Positions 11,690-22,585 of a stretch of 64,000 bases of DNA are shown here, piece after piece. The notes under the pieces were generated by a model. The model worked only from the letters and a program-made list of their open reading frames with translations, ran no database searches and was not told the origin of the DNA. The position numbers and the translations under genes are program-made. Position 1 is the stretch's first letter, and the number at the start of each line of letters is the position of its first letter. Source of the DNA: Phytophthora colocasiae (taxonomy: Eukaryota > Oomycota > Peronosporomycetes > Peronosporales > Peronosporaceae); NCBI GenBank assembly GCA_018806915.1, contig JAGKQI010000097.1:62001-126000 (forward strand). The letters are read 5' to 3'.

Positions 11690-13560
11690 CTGAACTGGAA
11701 CGAACTGTGGACTCTGTAAACTGCACCACACAAGACGAAAGGGAGTATCTCCTTGCACTCTTACCCCTTCAATATTGTAGAATGGTCCCAACTTTGACGA
11801 CTCAACATAAGGCTAGCATGCTTCCACCACCCGTTGACTGAGGACCGTGGCTTTTTCAGCTTGCATGCATTTTTCTCGTCACCAACACAAAGTGCTAGCT
11901 GTCTGACCTCCCGCTTCTCTTTAATGATGTAGCGATGTTGTTTTCGCACCTTTTGGCAAAGTAAGACTCTGGTTTTTAGTAGGACTGAAAGCGCCATTTT
12001 CGACGTCCAGTCAATTTTCATTATTTGTGATTCGTTCAAACAATATCTGTCCTCGATTCTGACTTGGGAAGAATGACTTCACTTACTGTGGAACCGCAGC
12101 TGTATCACCCTCTAATACAGGCGTTCGAGTAATTTGAGGCTAATACTTCAGAGACCCCCCCCCAAGCTTATATGGTTTCGGGGTCTTCGGAGTCCTAGCT
12201 TTAATCTGTGCACAATCGGTTAACTGTGGTGGTCGGTTGGTAAAGTTTGCCGTGCTTCCTTACCCTTGCCTTTAGCCGCCGCATCAGTGATGGGGTTCAA
12301 GCAGGTTCACGATGGAACATCGCTACATTTGTGCCTTGCTTAATTACCAACGTAAAGTCACTTGAGTTCATCCTGACTCATGATAACACCACGCTAAAAC
12401 TGAACCGAACCAGAACGTTAGTTCTGATAATTTCTCAGAACCCATTAGAATTAGGAGCGGGTTTTAATAAATTTCATGTTCGATATCCCACTCTTTTGTA
12501 TACGAATCTGAACATGAACGATATATCACGTTCTGAAACTGCCAGTAGGCTAGATTCTCACAATTCTTAATTGGCTAAACGTTATGTCGTCTCAACAAGT
12601 AGCTTACACTGATTTAGATGAAGGTGTCACTTCACACAGGAAGATGATTACTCGCGCAGCAGCTCATCGGGACTTAAAAGAAGCGAAAGCAAACCAGCGC
12701 GGCAAACATGATAGAGATGGCAGTAAATACATGTGGGCACTGGCACACCTCGCAGAATCCAGCCTCGGTGTCACAGCTGTTGGTGGATCAACAGGAGTTT
12801 GGGCTACTGAAATATTCGATACGATACTCCAGAAAATAGTACAAGCCCAACTTCATATTCGCAGCAAGAATTGCCGTAAAAACCAACGCTACGGCAACAA
12901 CTTCAACTCACACTAGAGAAAGCTAAATCCAAACTCTCAGGACATATAGCGGCGACATGTGAGCCCAGATAAAGGTACCGTCGAAAACATACAACCCCAA
13001 TGTGCATCTGCACCACATAAGACGTTTTACTACTCTGCAGAAATATGCAAGTAATCGCCGTCGTCCTTCATCACCAATAACTTGTTCGTTGGAATGATGT
13101 CACGGTACGTGTCAACTCGAATTCCTGAACAATGTGTCACATCGATATACTCTCCGCTTCTGTTGAGAAACGAGCACATATTAATGTTCATCGCGGAAAT
13201 TGAACTGGGCGTTGGCTGGTTACCGTCATCCCGCTAACTTCAAAAACAAAACTCTTGATTGAGCTGAAGATGTAGGAATGGCAAAACCAATACGAGCCAC
13301 CAAATGAAGAACTTAATAGCTCTAACAATGCCAGAATTCCAGGACGTGGCCCGGTTAACTTTTTTTTTCGATCCGTGGTCACAGGTTGGGCTATGCACAG
13401 CTAAAACTCGTCTTCATTTTTCGATATTTGTGCATCACTAGAGGGTGCCTCGATGGGATTCTCATCTTGTTCATAGAAGCTCACCAGGTCATCAGAAAAC
13501 GCAAAAGATTGTGGATTCGTGCCGAGGGTTTGTGACTGTTACCATCTGTGCAGTTGTACT
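11690..13560. other. No recognised gene
   Basis: Short frames only. The longest, 12584-12916 (+, 110 residues, basic), has no motif I recognise. The stretch 12390-12450 contains a small GAAC/GTTC inverted repeat that could belong to an old LTR, but no partner was found. Confidence 0.4.
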
Positions 13561-14584
13561 TCAAAGACCCCGTTGATCGACAATGGTTGTCTTGACATAA
13601 GTGACTATATGAGATGCTTCATCAGGATACAATCGTTTTAATGGGTTTCCTGGATCAACAACGAGCTGGTGATTGCACTGATGAATCATAAAATCCATCG
13701 GATTCTTAAATTTTGGTTGAAGGAGCACCCGAACCCCAAATTGGATGACATCAGTCGAACTTATTATTTGATTGGAATAGCGAGAAAAAACGGTTGTCAA
13801 AGCATCAGTGAGTACTTGACGCGTCAATCCGGTCACGACAAAGTATTGCGGTGATTTTAGATGCTTTTCCCGCGGTATTTCGTAATCGCTGCAGACAGAT
13901 CTAACATGTTGGCGAAGTCTGTACAATGCCAGGAGGCATCGATGTGGTTTGCATACTCATTTTATGAAGTTGGGGAGAGATATAGGTTCTAGAAGACAGA
14001 GCAACTGAATCAAATCGAATTTATCTGCAGCTAAATGAAGCCCATTGACGGAAATAGGTCCTGAATGCTGCGAACTGATCGATCGTAGCGTATCATCGAC
14101 GTCACTCGAGTGTGACAGTCGACTATAGCGGAAGTCCATAGAAACCTTGCATCTTTTCCAGACGTCCAACACGCTGAGGATACTTAAGCAGTTGTTAAGC
14201 CCTCGATCAGAACCCTCTGGTGTGCACACTCGTCGTTGCTTTGTCGAAATGTTTGTTCCGTAGAACGACTCCATATTCTCTCGCATGCCGAGTCCATACA
14301 CCAAACAAAGTGTCAGCACACATTGCGCAACCAACATAAATATCGTTGGCAAAGAGCTTTTAAACCTTTCGCACAATTCCAGCCGTGTCAAAAACGAGGA
14401 ACTGCGCCATGGCGTCGATATAAACACCGTGCAGTTCTGAAATGCACGACATGGGCAAGTCCTTTATCACCACAGACATGTGGGAGTCATTGTAGATCGT
14501 AGCCAGTAGAGTGATGTTCCGACAGTGCCTTTTTTCTCTGTATCGATAGTCCACAAGGTGTTTATGACGTTCATGATAATTCAC
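13561..14584. pseudogene. Decayed transposase-like sequence, possibly hAT
   Basis: Long minus-strand frames (13561-13926 and 13957-14427) look protein-like, but I do not recognise them. On the plus strand, FITTDMWESL at about 14463-14495 matches the TTDxWxS motif of hAT transposases and is followed by a stop. The strand of the real remnant is uncertain. Confidence 0.28.
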
Positions 14585-14589
14585 CGGTC

Positions 14590-15575
14590 AACAAATGCGC
14601 CGCCATCACAGAGAAACTGAGAACGGAGGCGCTCAACATGTCGTGGAACATGCTGGACGAAATAACAGTTACATCGGCGTTTCCAGTCACATGCTGGAGG
14701 TCGCACCCAAAGCCTTCGGTTGCGACAGTATGGTATGAAAGCCCTGTTTAATCAAATAGTAGATGGTATTCAGCTACGTGTTCAAAGCATCAATTCGAGG
14801 ATTATTTATTTTTATCCCACCAATAAATCAACGCACGACGCCTGTGTTAAGCTCACGTGGTGTCGGTGGAGCTTCCACTCCATAGATATCGCTTACTTGT
14901 TCACGTTCTCGCCCTTGCTGCTGTATTTAACCACAGTGTCTACCGTCCGAGTTCATTATATTATAATGACAGGCCCCAGGAAATAACTATTGGTATTGTA
15001 GCGAACGTGATAGTGTGGTAAAGTGGATAAGAAGATTCTCCGAAAAGGTGATTGCAGCCATGAAACCCAGAGAGCCGGAGCAAGCGACAGGGGGCGATCT
15101 GTGATGCCCAGATTTGGGGCGAATCAGATGAGGGCACGATGGATCCCTTTCGGGACCAGGCCCTGGAGACACCCGCGGCGGGTCGCTTGATCCGGAAACG
15201 GAAGGGATCGCCGGTAGAATGGTCCCACGGAACCCAAGCAAGAGCCATCCATGCTCGAAAGATGGGTCGGTGGTCGACGGTGATCGAGTTATACGGAGGG
15301 AGCGACAGAACGATTAAGGGTGGCCACGTGTGATCGGCGACGACATAATCCCGAGTGGACATGACTTTGGCGTACGGCATGACCTGACACCTTGAGCCCT
15401 TACGACAGTGTGATCCAAGCTCGCCGGACGTTGACCAAGTGGGATCACTGGGTGATCACCTTCGGATCAAGTACGAGGTCGACTCCGAGCTAAATTGAGC
15501 TGAAGACTCGACGTGGATCCTTCTACTGGCTTGATCCTGGTTCTTCGGACGGTGAATAAGTGGGATCACACGACG
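14590..15575. other. No recognised gene
   Basis: Competing frames exist on both strands (for example 14961-15380 minus, 139 residues), but none shows a known motif. It leads into the 23-bp tandem repeat. Confidence 0.4.
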
Positions 15576-15581
15576 ATCGAA

Positions 15582-15690
15582 CTCCCGGCTAAGTGCGAGA
15601 TCACCTCCCGTTTAAGTACGAGGTCAGCTCCCGATCAAGTATCGCATCGGCTCCCGATTAAGTATCGCATCAGCTCCGGATCAGGGTTAG
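15582..15690. repeat. 23-bp tandem repeat, about 4.6 copies
   Basis: Units start at 15582, 15605, 15628, 15651 and 15674, each beginning CTCC(C)G and most continuing with a TAAGT or CAAGT core and GATCA/GCATC. Spacing is exactly 23 bp, with internal divergence of several bases per unit. The surrounding sequence has further GATCAAGT-like words, so the array may be part of a larger element's regulatory or LTR region. Confidence 0.8.
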
Positions 15691-15699
15691 GGGAACCAA

Positions 15700-16330
15700 G
15701 TTAGAGATCAGCTATGTAGCCAGCGTCATGTGATCGTAGGATAGTAAATCAGGATAGGACTAGTAGGCATAGGAACAACCATAAACAGAAGCGAATTTGC
15801 CCTGAACCACTCAATTGCCTTCACCCAAAGCCTGGAACTATATTGGCCTACAGGTAAGGAGACGAGATCTAGCATAGAGGTTAATACTGGATAATACATT
15901 GGCCAGTTTTACCCAATCTAGTGATCTATTCTTTAAGTGCAAACCCCGGATCGGAAGGAATTGGTTGTTTGGCCTGACGATCCCGTCGAATCGCACCCCC
16001 TCAAGACCCTCGCTAGCGGAAGCGGCAAGCACCGGAAAGGAAGGGACCAGGTCCCGAACATTGGACTATTGGAAGACCTGGATCAAGGACCAGGCACCCA
16101 GATCAAGGCTCGAGAACTCGCCTACGACCGGGATCAAGTACCCCGATGTATAGTGAAGAACTTCCACGCTACCTCACACCCCTGCGTCCCACAAGACATT
16201 CTTCTCGCCTACACGACATCCTCGGAAAGTCGCTTGGGAGAGCGTAACCCGCCTACCGACGGGAACACAAGGTGGAACTACACACACAGAGATCACGGAT
16301 CATCGGGGGACCTCCTCCGTTAGTCGGTGT
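15700..16330. other. No recognised gene
   Basis: Frames on both strands, including 15937-16323 (+, 128 residues), lack recognisable motifs. It is possibly part of the same unknown element as the 23-bp array. Confidence 0.35.
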
Positions 16331-16359
16331 CTGGGCGCAAGTGGCGATCGCGATCGGCC

Positions 16360-18111
16360 TCAACGAGATTTTGGCAGATCCGCTCCACCACAACAGCAAA
16401 GCATAATAATACATTGGTCAGGAGCGTTCACCAAAATAATATTGCGCAATATCAATGTATTGTTAAGCCCTACCGCTGCTGCAGCTAGTCGCTCTCCACG
16501 TCCGACGAGCTCTGCTGCACCTCGGCGACGGTGCGGCGACTCCAGTAGGAGCCGTTTTCCTTGGAGTATCGAGTTCCGCTGCTGCGTCAACACGGCCATT
16601 GCTTTCGAGAAAAATTTCTCGCAGTCATTGCTCGTCGGAGGAACGTGGAGCAGATGTGGCTCGTAGGAAGCCGAGTTCACAGCTGCATGACTGCGCTTGC
16701 TCCCAGCTTGGAGTAGCGACGCGGTGAAGGTGGCATCGTCGTTTTCCTGGCTGGTCTTCAAGGTGTCACCCTCGCGAATGCGAAATGTGGCGATAGCAGC
16801 TGCCTCCGTGCGCGTCAGAGCTCCCTCGCCACGCGTTACCTACATACAGTGGTACCGTTAGTAGTGTACAGTACTAAAATGACAAAAAACGCCTTACCTT
16901 CACGACAGCAGTTTCAAAATTTTGGCGAATGGACAATAGTTGCATCAATCACCAAGTAGTTCGCCGTTTCTGGGTATCGCTTCACAACACCATCAAACAA
17001 AACGCGAACGTCGGCAAGCGTCGTTTTGCCGGACTGCAACGTCAGGCATATACTCTCTAGAGCTTGCAGATTCTCCTGCAACTTCTCAAAATCCTCCACA
17101 TGTTTGATAGCGTCCTTGATGCGCAAAATCGCTTCACCATCTTGAAAGTTGAAATCTAGCGAGTAACATTTCGTCTCACGGGGCGTAGCTCAGTGTAATT
17201 CCTCAGTGTTGTGGTGGTCCGAAGCTGACACATTAGCTCGTTGACTTGAGCAAAAAGGTTCTCGTGCGTCGAGACATGCTGTTGAATCACCAGGTTGAGT
17301 CGATGGCTTGCACAACCAACAAGAGGCAGGCCCATTCGCGTGACTATGTGATGCAGTTGTCGAACCGGACACAGTCAGGCTGCTTGTCAAAGACGGCGAG
17401 CGTCGCAACGATGAACGCAATATGCGAGTCAGCACCAAATCATTCTCCGCGAGGAGAGGCGCCAGCGCCAGCAAAACACGGCGCAGTGAGTCGTCAACAA
17501 CGTAGGTTGCATAGACACCAACGTCATACGTAGAACCTGAGCTCCACCCGTCGAACATGATGCTGATGCTGTCGGGCATCTCCTGCGGAATCGCTGTCTC
17601 CACCTTCCGCTCCACCAAAGTCATGTACCTTTTCAGCGTCTGTGACGAGATGGAGGCCCAGCGGGACATCTCCCGGGTCAGCTTGCTGTCCACATCTTCG
17701 AGGGCAATATTCCATTCTACCACCTACCGCGTCCAGTGATAGACGATGCTGGCGTAGTCAGTGACGAACCCGAACTTGTCGAGGGTCTTGGAGCCACCCC
17801 GTTCGTTTTCCTTGTTGTCATCCACGTGCTGAGGGTCCTTGTCGGTGAGATGACTTATGAGGTTAAAAAGCCGTTGCTAACTGCCTACTTGCGAATCTTG
17901 CTGTAATAGCGGCACTTGAAGAAACCAGGGGTCTGGAGGGCGAAAAAGTACTCGGCCAGTTGCTTGTTGGAGACCACGGGAAATGGAAAATGAAAATCGA
18001 ACAAAAACTGATTAAAACTTGCTGCTTGTGAAGTGTTGGTGATGATGGCTCTGCTAAAATGAATGGGTAACAATGCAGACTGTCCTCAGTGCAAGTTTGC
18101 CAGCAGGACAA
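16360..18111 (-). pseudogene. Decayed hAT transposase with BED-type finger
   Basis: Reading leftward: NKQLAEYFFALQTPGFFKCR near 18000 is the start of a BED-like zinc-finger region. It is followed by MSRWASISSQTLKRYM, ISIMFDGWSSGSTYDVGVYA and LRRVLLALAPLLAEND (17723-17190), LQSGKTTLADVRVLFDGVVK (16914-17126), and the dimerisation segment LLHVPPTSNDCEKFFSKAMA (16360-16761). The FDGW block corresponds to the first catalytic Asp region of hAT. Stops and frame changes separate every part, so it is dead. It is a better-preserved relative of the fragment at 4215-4645. Confidence 0.7.
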
Positions 18112-18119
18112 GTTAATTC

Positions 18120-18359
18120 AAAAACCAGCACCAACCTTTGGTTATTTTCAATAATAATTTATTGGGACAAACCAATTTCAATTGTATTGATATTGAATAA
18201 TTGTTTCCAGGAGCCTGTATAATGCAGCAACCAGAGCGAATATAGAATCCACGAGAGCGGAATAGACTCGAACTGTGTCTTAGTTACAAGTTCCGCGCCT
18301 AGCTGTGCCCGTCGAATTCTCGTGCTTGACGTTGTGGGGCTTCTCTAAGCATCTCAGCT
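18120..18359. other. No recognised feature
   Basis: AT-rich spacer between the hAT remnant and the left arm of the inverted duplication. Confidence 0.4.
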
Positions 18360-20512
18360 GTTAACTCAGATGCTTCATGAGACGAAGCCCTTCTCGCACA
18401 AGTTGAAGCTCAGGCTTGAATTTACTGTTTTTGCTCGAGTGTACAGCGCCAAGTGAGTCACACCTCGTGAAAACCACAGAAGTATCGCCATGCCGTGATT
18501 ACTTGTCCAACAGTTATACGGTTGCAGCCAGAAGTAAACTGGTTAGATCTTCTGCGTTCCACGTCGCCTAGGTCTACTACTGAATTGATTCGGCATTTGC
18601 AGATATTCTTCTGACCCCAATGGTTGTTTGCTATAGGAATGCGTTTACGGCTATATTTGATGCGTGGGCATAATGTATACATACATACACACGCATCAAA
18701 GGCACTTCCACCCGATAAGAAGCTAGGAACCGAGTTGAACGCGATAGATCTCGCGTTCCGTCTGCCATACAGCTCGGAGCCCCAGGAGATCGATAAAATG
18801 GACTTGCTGTATTAAAGGTGCAGCATTTCTCAATAGACCGAATTCCAAGCGCTTCGTCAAATGGAGACGCCCAATGCGAGTCCGACGCAGCAAGAAGCAG
18901 AAGCCTCTTCCAGAGAAACCCAAAAGTTCGGCTCGTCACTGCACAATGCTGCGTTGGAAGGAGATATTGCGCTGGTAGAACAAGCACTCAAGGCTGGAGC
19001 AAACCCCGATACAGGTGACAAGTGGAAGCTGACGCCTATTATGGCGTTATTCGTGCGCCACGGACTCCAAGAAACCCGATGCATTTTTCAAGAACGAACC
19101 CCCGTTCGAAGACTCCTCGTTATGGATGTAAGTGGTATCGCTCGTGTTTGAATACCCTTCTGTACTAATTTCTACGTGGTGTAGTGCCGAGAAGAAGACG
19201 CCAAGAGGACAGCAACTACCGTCGCAATCTTGAACCTTTTCCTTCAACACGGAGCCAATCCGGATGCTCGAAGCGACAGAGGGAAGACAGCACTACACTA
19301 CGCAATCAGCGACGGCCTTTGTGAAGCTGCCTGAGTTCTCCTGGATGCAGGAGCTTCAATCGACGCGCAGGATGAGGTAATTCTCATTCATTTGTCTGTA
19401 TTATTTTTTACTTTTATTCTGATATGTTCTTTCTCGTTTAGGATGGTCGAACACCGCTGTATTGCGCTGTTCAAGAACGAAGTCTCTTGGTGATCCATTT
19501 ACTGCTTAACAACCGCGCTTCCATTGATCTAGAAGACAACAGCGGAGTATCTCCACTATCACTTGCGATCCAGAATGAACACCTCGATGTGATACAGCTT
19601 TTCCTCAACCACCACGCTCTTGTAGCCACTCGTGAACGACTCGATTTCGCTGGAGAAGTACTACTTGAGGCTGTAGATGCCAAATCTGTTGACGTTGTAC
19701 GGTTTCTACTGGAGAATGCGGACGTGACTTTGGACTATCAGAATGAAGCAGGAGAGACGGTCATGCATCACGCTATAGTGCAGCACAGTACACAAATGAT
19801 GAGGGCAATTTGGACATTAGATTCAACTGGTCAATGCCTTCGCAAAGCTACTGCTAAAGGGGAAAACTGCTTCCATTTTGCTGCTCGCTTAGGTACGGCA
19901 CTCGAGTTGGAAGTTCTTCTTGAGTTTAGAGATCAAATCACGGGAGATCCAAACCAGGACTTGCTTAACGGCATCGACTCTTTCGGATCTACGCCTTTGT
20001 TCGCTGCAGCGACTTCAAGATATCGAGTCCCTGATAGACAAGCTAAGATGCAGTTACTCCTAGCAAAGGGTGCAGTGCTGCTTCGCAACGAGGCTTTACC
20101 AGGAGGTTTACCGCTGCGTTCTTCGTCAGCAGCTTCTGGCTTCATCGTGTGCTTCCAAGTGTGGAAATGTCTCGTTCTGTGGGTTGCAGAGTGTCGAGAA
20201 GAAAACGAAGCACTGGTTCGGGACTTTTGCACGAAATGGATCACTGGGGTTCATGTGAAAGCACAGCTGATGACTGTCCTGAATCTGGCCGTGTGTGCTG
20301 GTTTTGCAGTCGACGTCGTGCCTCTACTACTGCTGCCACAAACGGAAGCTGCCATTCCAGTTTTTCTACGGAGCCTCGAAGCTTTCAATGGCTGCTCGAA
20401 TCGACTACAGTTCGATTGCTTGACACGGGAGTTGAGAGCGTCATGGATTTGATCCGTCTTTTTGCCGTGTTAGATTTAAACAGAGCTTAATCTTTTGTTT
20501 GATCAAGCTGAA
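18360..20512 (+). repeat. Inverted duplication, arm A
   Basis: This arm matches the reverse complement of 29290-32190 almost base for base once the 728-bp insertion in arm B is set aside. It carries the ankyrin gene with all three exons, both introns and about 500 bp upstream. Differences noticed include single substitutions, a 3-bp Leu codon loss near 20325, a 2-bp change near 20434 and a diverged junction after 20470. The arms are separated by about 8.8 kb. Confidence 0.9.
18861..20452 (+). pseudogene. Ankyrin-repeat gene, copy A (nonsense-inactivated)
   Basis: Exons are 18861-19127, 19185-19376 and 19442-20452, with GT-AG introns of 57 and 65 bp; all joints are phase 0 and the total is 490 codons. 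The N-terminal half has ankyrin units such as SLHNAALEGDIALVEQALKA, GKTALHYAISDGLCEAA and VSPLSLAIQNEHLDVIQLFL. The C-terminal half is a helical region ending near DCLTRELRAS. Codon TGA at 19332-19334 interrupts exon 2; the homologous codon in copy B is CGA (31217-31215). A two-base change at the end also alters the C-terminus. The intact paralogue is at 26213-28132. The start was chosen because the same Met precedes both copies and the reading frame is conserved from there. Confidence 0.82.
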
Positions 20513-20667
20513 AACAATATTCAACAGATACTTGTATACTCAAACAAATATTTCGCGTGTTGAAACTACCCACCGCTGCATTGTATAGCGAAGGTCTTGT
20601 GGCGATAAGTGTGCTGGCACAGAAGACAAATGAGTAGTTCAGTTCACCCATTCTACCGAAACATGGC

Positions 20668-21065
20668 CTGTTCCGGAAATGACCCGCAATAAAGTTTTTA
20701 TCCTGAGTCAACACCATTGCTTCAAGGTGTACTCAATCCATAATCCAATGGCTAATCGCGAGAACTACCTGACGGTGGTGTTCCAGTGCTTTCGTCCTGC
20801 GAGCCCTGCCAGTGCAATTGGCTCGAGAGACTGGCGAGTCAGGTTAACAACCAATGGTCCTTGGGAACACGATGAAGAAGCCCACATTGATACAGTTAAT
20901 GGAGCCTGGAACACTTTGTGTGTTGGCGCACGCTCGCTGAATACGACAACCAGCGCGAGTCGCGAAGATACTGGAATTATATGTAGAAATCCAGGTAACC
21001 TCAAGTCTATTGTCAATGCCGAACTACGGTCTAAGGCTCTTGCCCTGGACGCTGAGACGCTGTAG
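20668..21065 (+). pseudogene. Phenolic acid decarboxylase pseudogene
   Basis: Aligned with the intact gene at 25311-25847, this stretch keeps VYSIHNPMANRENYLTVVFQ, corresponding to VYSIHGGPMAGRLNYQTVAF. It then reads CAGTGCAATTGGCTCGAGAG for QCNWLE in another frame, GPWEHDEEAH for GHWEHPEDAH, and the C-terminal ALDAETL for APDAETL. The N-terminal tyrosine region is not recognisable, the middle is frameshifted and the Glu region is out of frame. It is clearly a degraded copy of the same gene, lying 200 bp downstream of ankyrin copy A in the same direction. The live PAD is convergent with its ankyrin neighbour instead. Confidence 0.8.
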
Positions 21066-21102
21066 TTTGACATTGAGTAACACTGAACATAGTGATTTTA
21101 GG

Positions 21103-21471
21103 CTAGCAGCACCTGTCGATGAAAACCCGTTTGAAATTTGTCATTTGGTTTGAGCTGAACATACGGGATCCTTCACATGTCTTGAAGTCGTTGGTGACAA
21201 CCACCGAGTCCATGCACACCTTGTCCTGCACGGATGTGCCTCGACATGATGAGTGCGTCGAGATATTCACCGCGTTTTTCACACTGAAATTGACGCATGA
21301 CGTAGCACTTCGCAAATCAAACAAAGTAATGAACTCTTCGCTGGGCAAAACTACCAACTGTACCTCCACGAAAGCGGAAGTCTGAATTTCTTTAGTGATG
21401 GCAATTGCTGCATGCGATGCCACCTCGGTATCGAAGTGACCGCTTCTAGGAGGATGCTGATGTTCAATCAC
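21103..21471 (-). other. Unrecognised open frame
   Basis: A 122-residue frame with scattered Cys residues and no signal peptide, start or domain that I recognise. It may be a fragment of a gene carried with the duplicated block. The flanking stretch to 22110 holds nothing recognisable. Confidence 0.2.
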
Positions 21472-22117
21472 GAGAGTAACCCTGCTACAAAATGCAACAT
21501 GAATTCTTTTCGGTGATAAATATCAACTCGACAGACAGGAGCCGTTTGTTTTCGATGAAATAGCTCCATTGCGACTAACTAAAGCTACAAAACGTTGAAT
21601 GCAACATGTCAACACTTGGGTTTCGCTTTACCTAAGTGAATACGTCGCGTGATGAATATATGAAGTCTTAATGTATAGTGATCTACAAGTGCAGTAGATA
21701 ATCTTATAAGTATTAATACCGTTTCTTGTGCTCTTCCGTTGCTAAAGTCTCTTCTTGAATTTCACACACAAGGTTGTCATTCTGTTTGAAGTGCTACCGC
21801 AAATCAAACGTGCTCTCCCATCCAGCGAGCTTTCCAAGCGCAGCTGTCGGCAGAAAAGGAGCTCGTCGGCGTGGATTGGCAAAATATCAAAAACACAACA
21901 CAATCCCTGATAAACACCATAAACTCTAGCAGAGCACCATGACAAAGACGACACATTCTGTCGCTGGTACGAGAACAGAGGGTAGGTTTAAATGTCTCAA
22001 ATACTGCGAGTGGCTTATAGCCCTCCATTCTAGAACGCGAGGAGGTTCGGCCAGCAGCAGCAACCAGAGTACAGATATGAAGCATGTTGGCGCTGGACCT
22101 GGCCGTGGAGTTTAAAA

Positions 22118-22440
22118 GAAGAGGTGATAGTGGCTAGCCTGCACATGCTGCTGATGCTCACGATCAAGCCTGGCCAGCACGAATCTACGTACGGTGGAAA
22201 CCCACTTGGTTGCAAGGTCGCTACGGCGGCTATGGAAGTTATCAAGGAGGAGAAGCTAGCCGAGAACGCCTTCAAGCTTGGCAACAAGTTCCGCAGCGAG
22301 ATGAGAGAGTACGTGGTATCCTTTACCTGCTTGATATTGTGATCCTGATGACTCACACTGTTATCTATTGCTTTGTCTAAGCAACAAGAAGATCTATCAA
22401 CGGCTACAGCGCAATTGAGTAAGTTATGCCGAGCTAGTGT
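22118..22440 (+). pseudogene. Ornithine aminotransferase exon fragment
   Basis: The frame [20 protein letters not shown] followed by [18 protein letters not shown] and [10 protein letters not shown] matches the conserved C-terminal-domain start of ornithine aminotransferase (known form: [26 protein letters not shown]). This PLP enzyme interconverts ornithine and glutamate semialdehyde. Only about 55 residues are clearly conserved. The PLP lysine and the N-terminal two thirds are absent. After MREY the sequence looks like an intron start, and the following NKK-like residues soon hit a stop. The MULE transposase ends 146 bp further on, so this could be a captured gene fragment or a gene broken by insertion. 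Confidence 0.72.
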
Positions 22441-22585
22441 TGATTTAGACTGTTGGTTTTGACATGGTGTGTGCTGTTGTGTGCTGGAAGTGTATGTATA
22501 TGTAGAAACAATGAAAGGATTCAATGAGGAAGAGTGAAAATGACAACGGAATTTAGCACTTCGATCAAAATGGCATGTTACTGTT

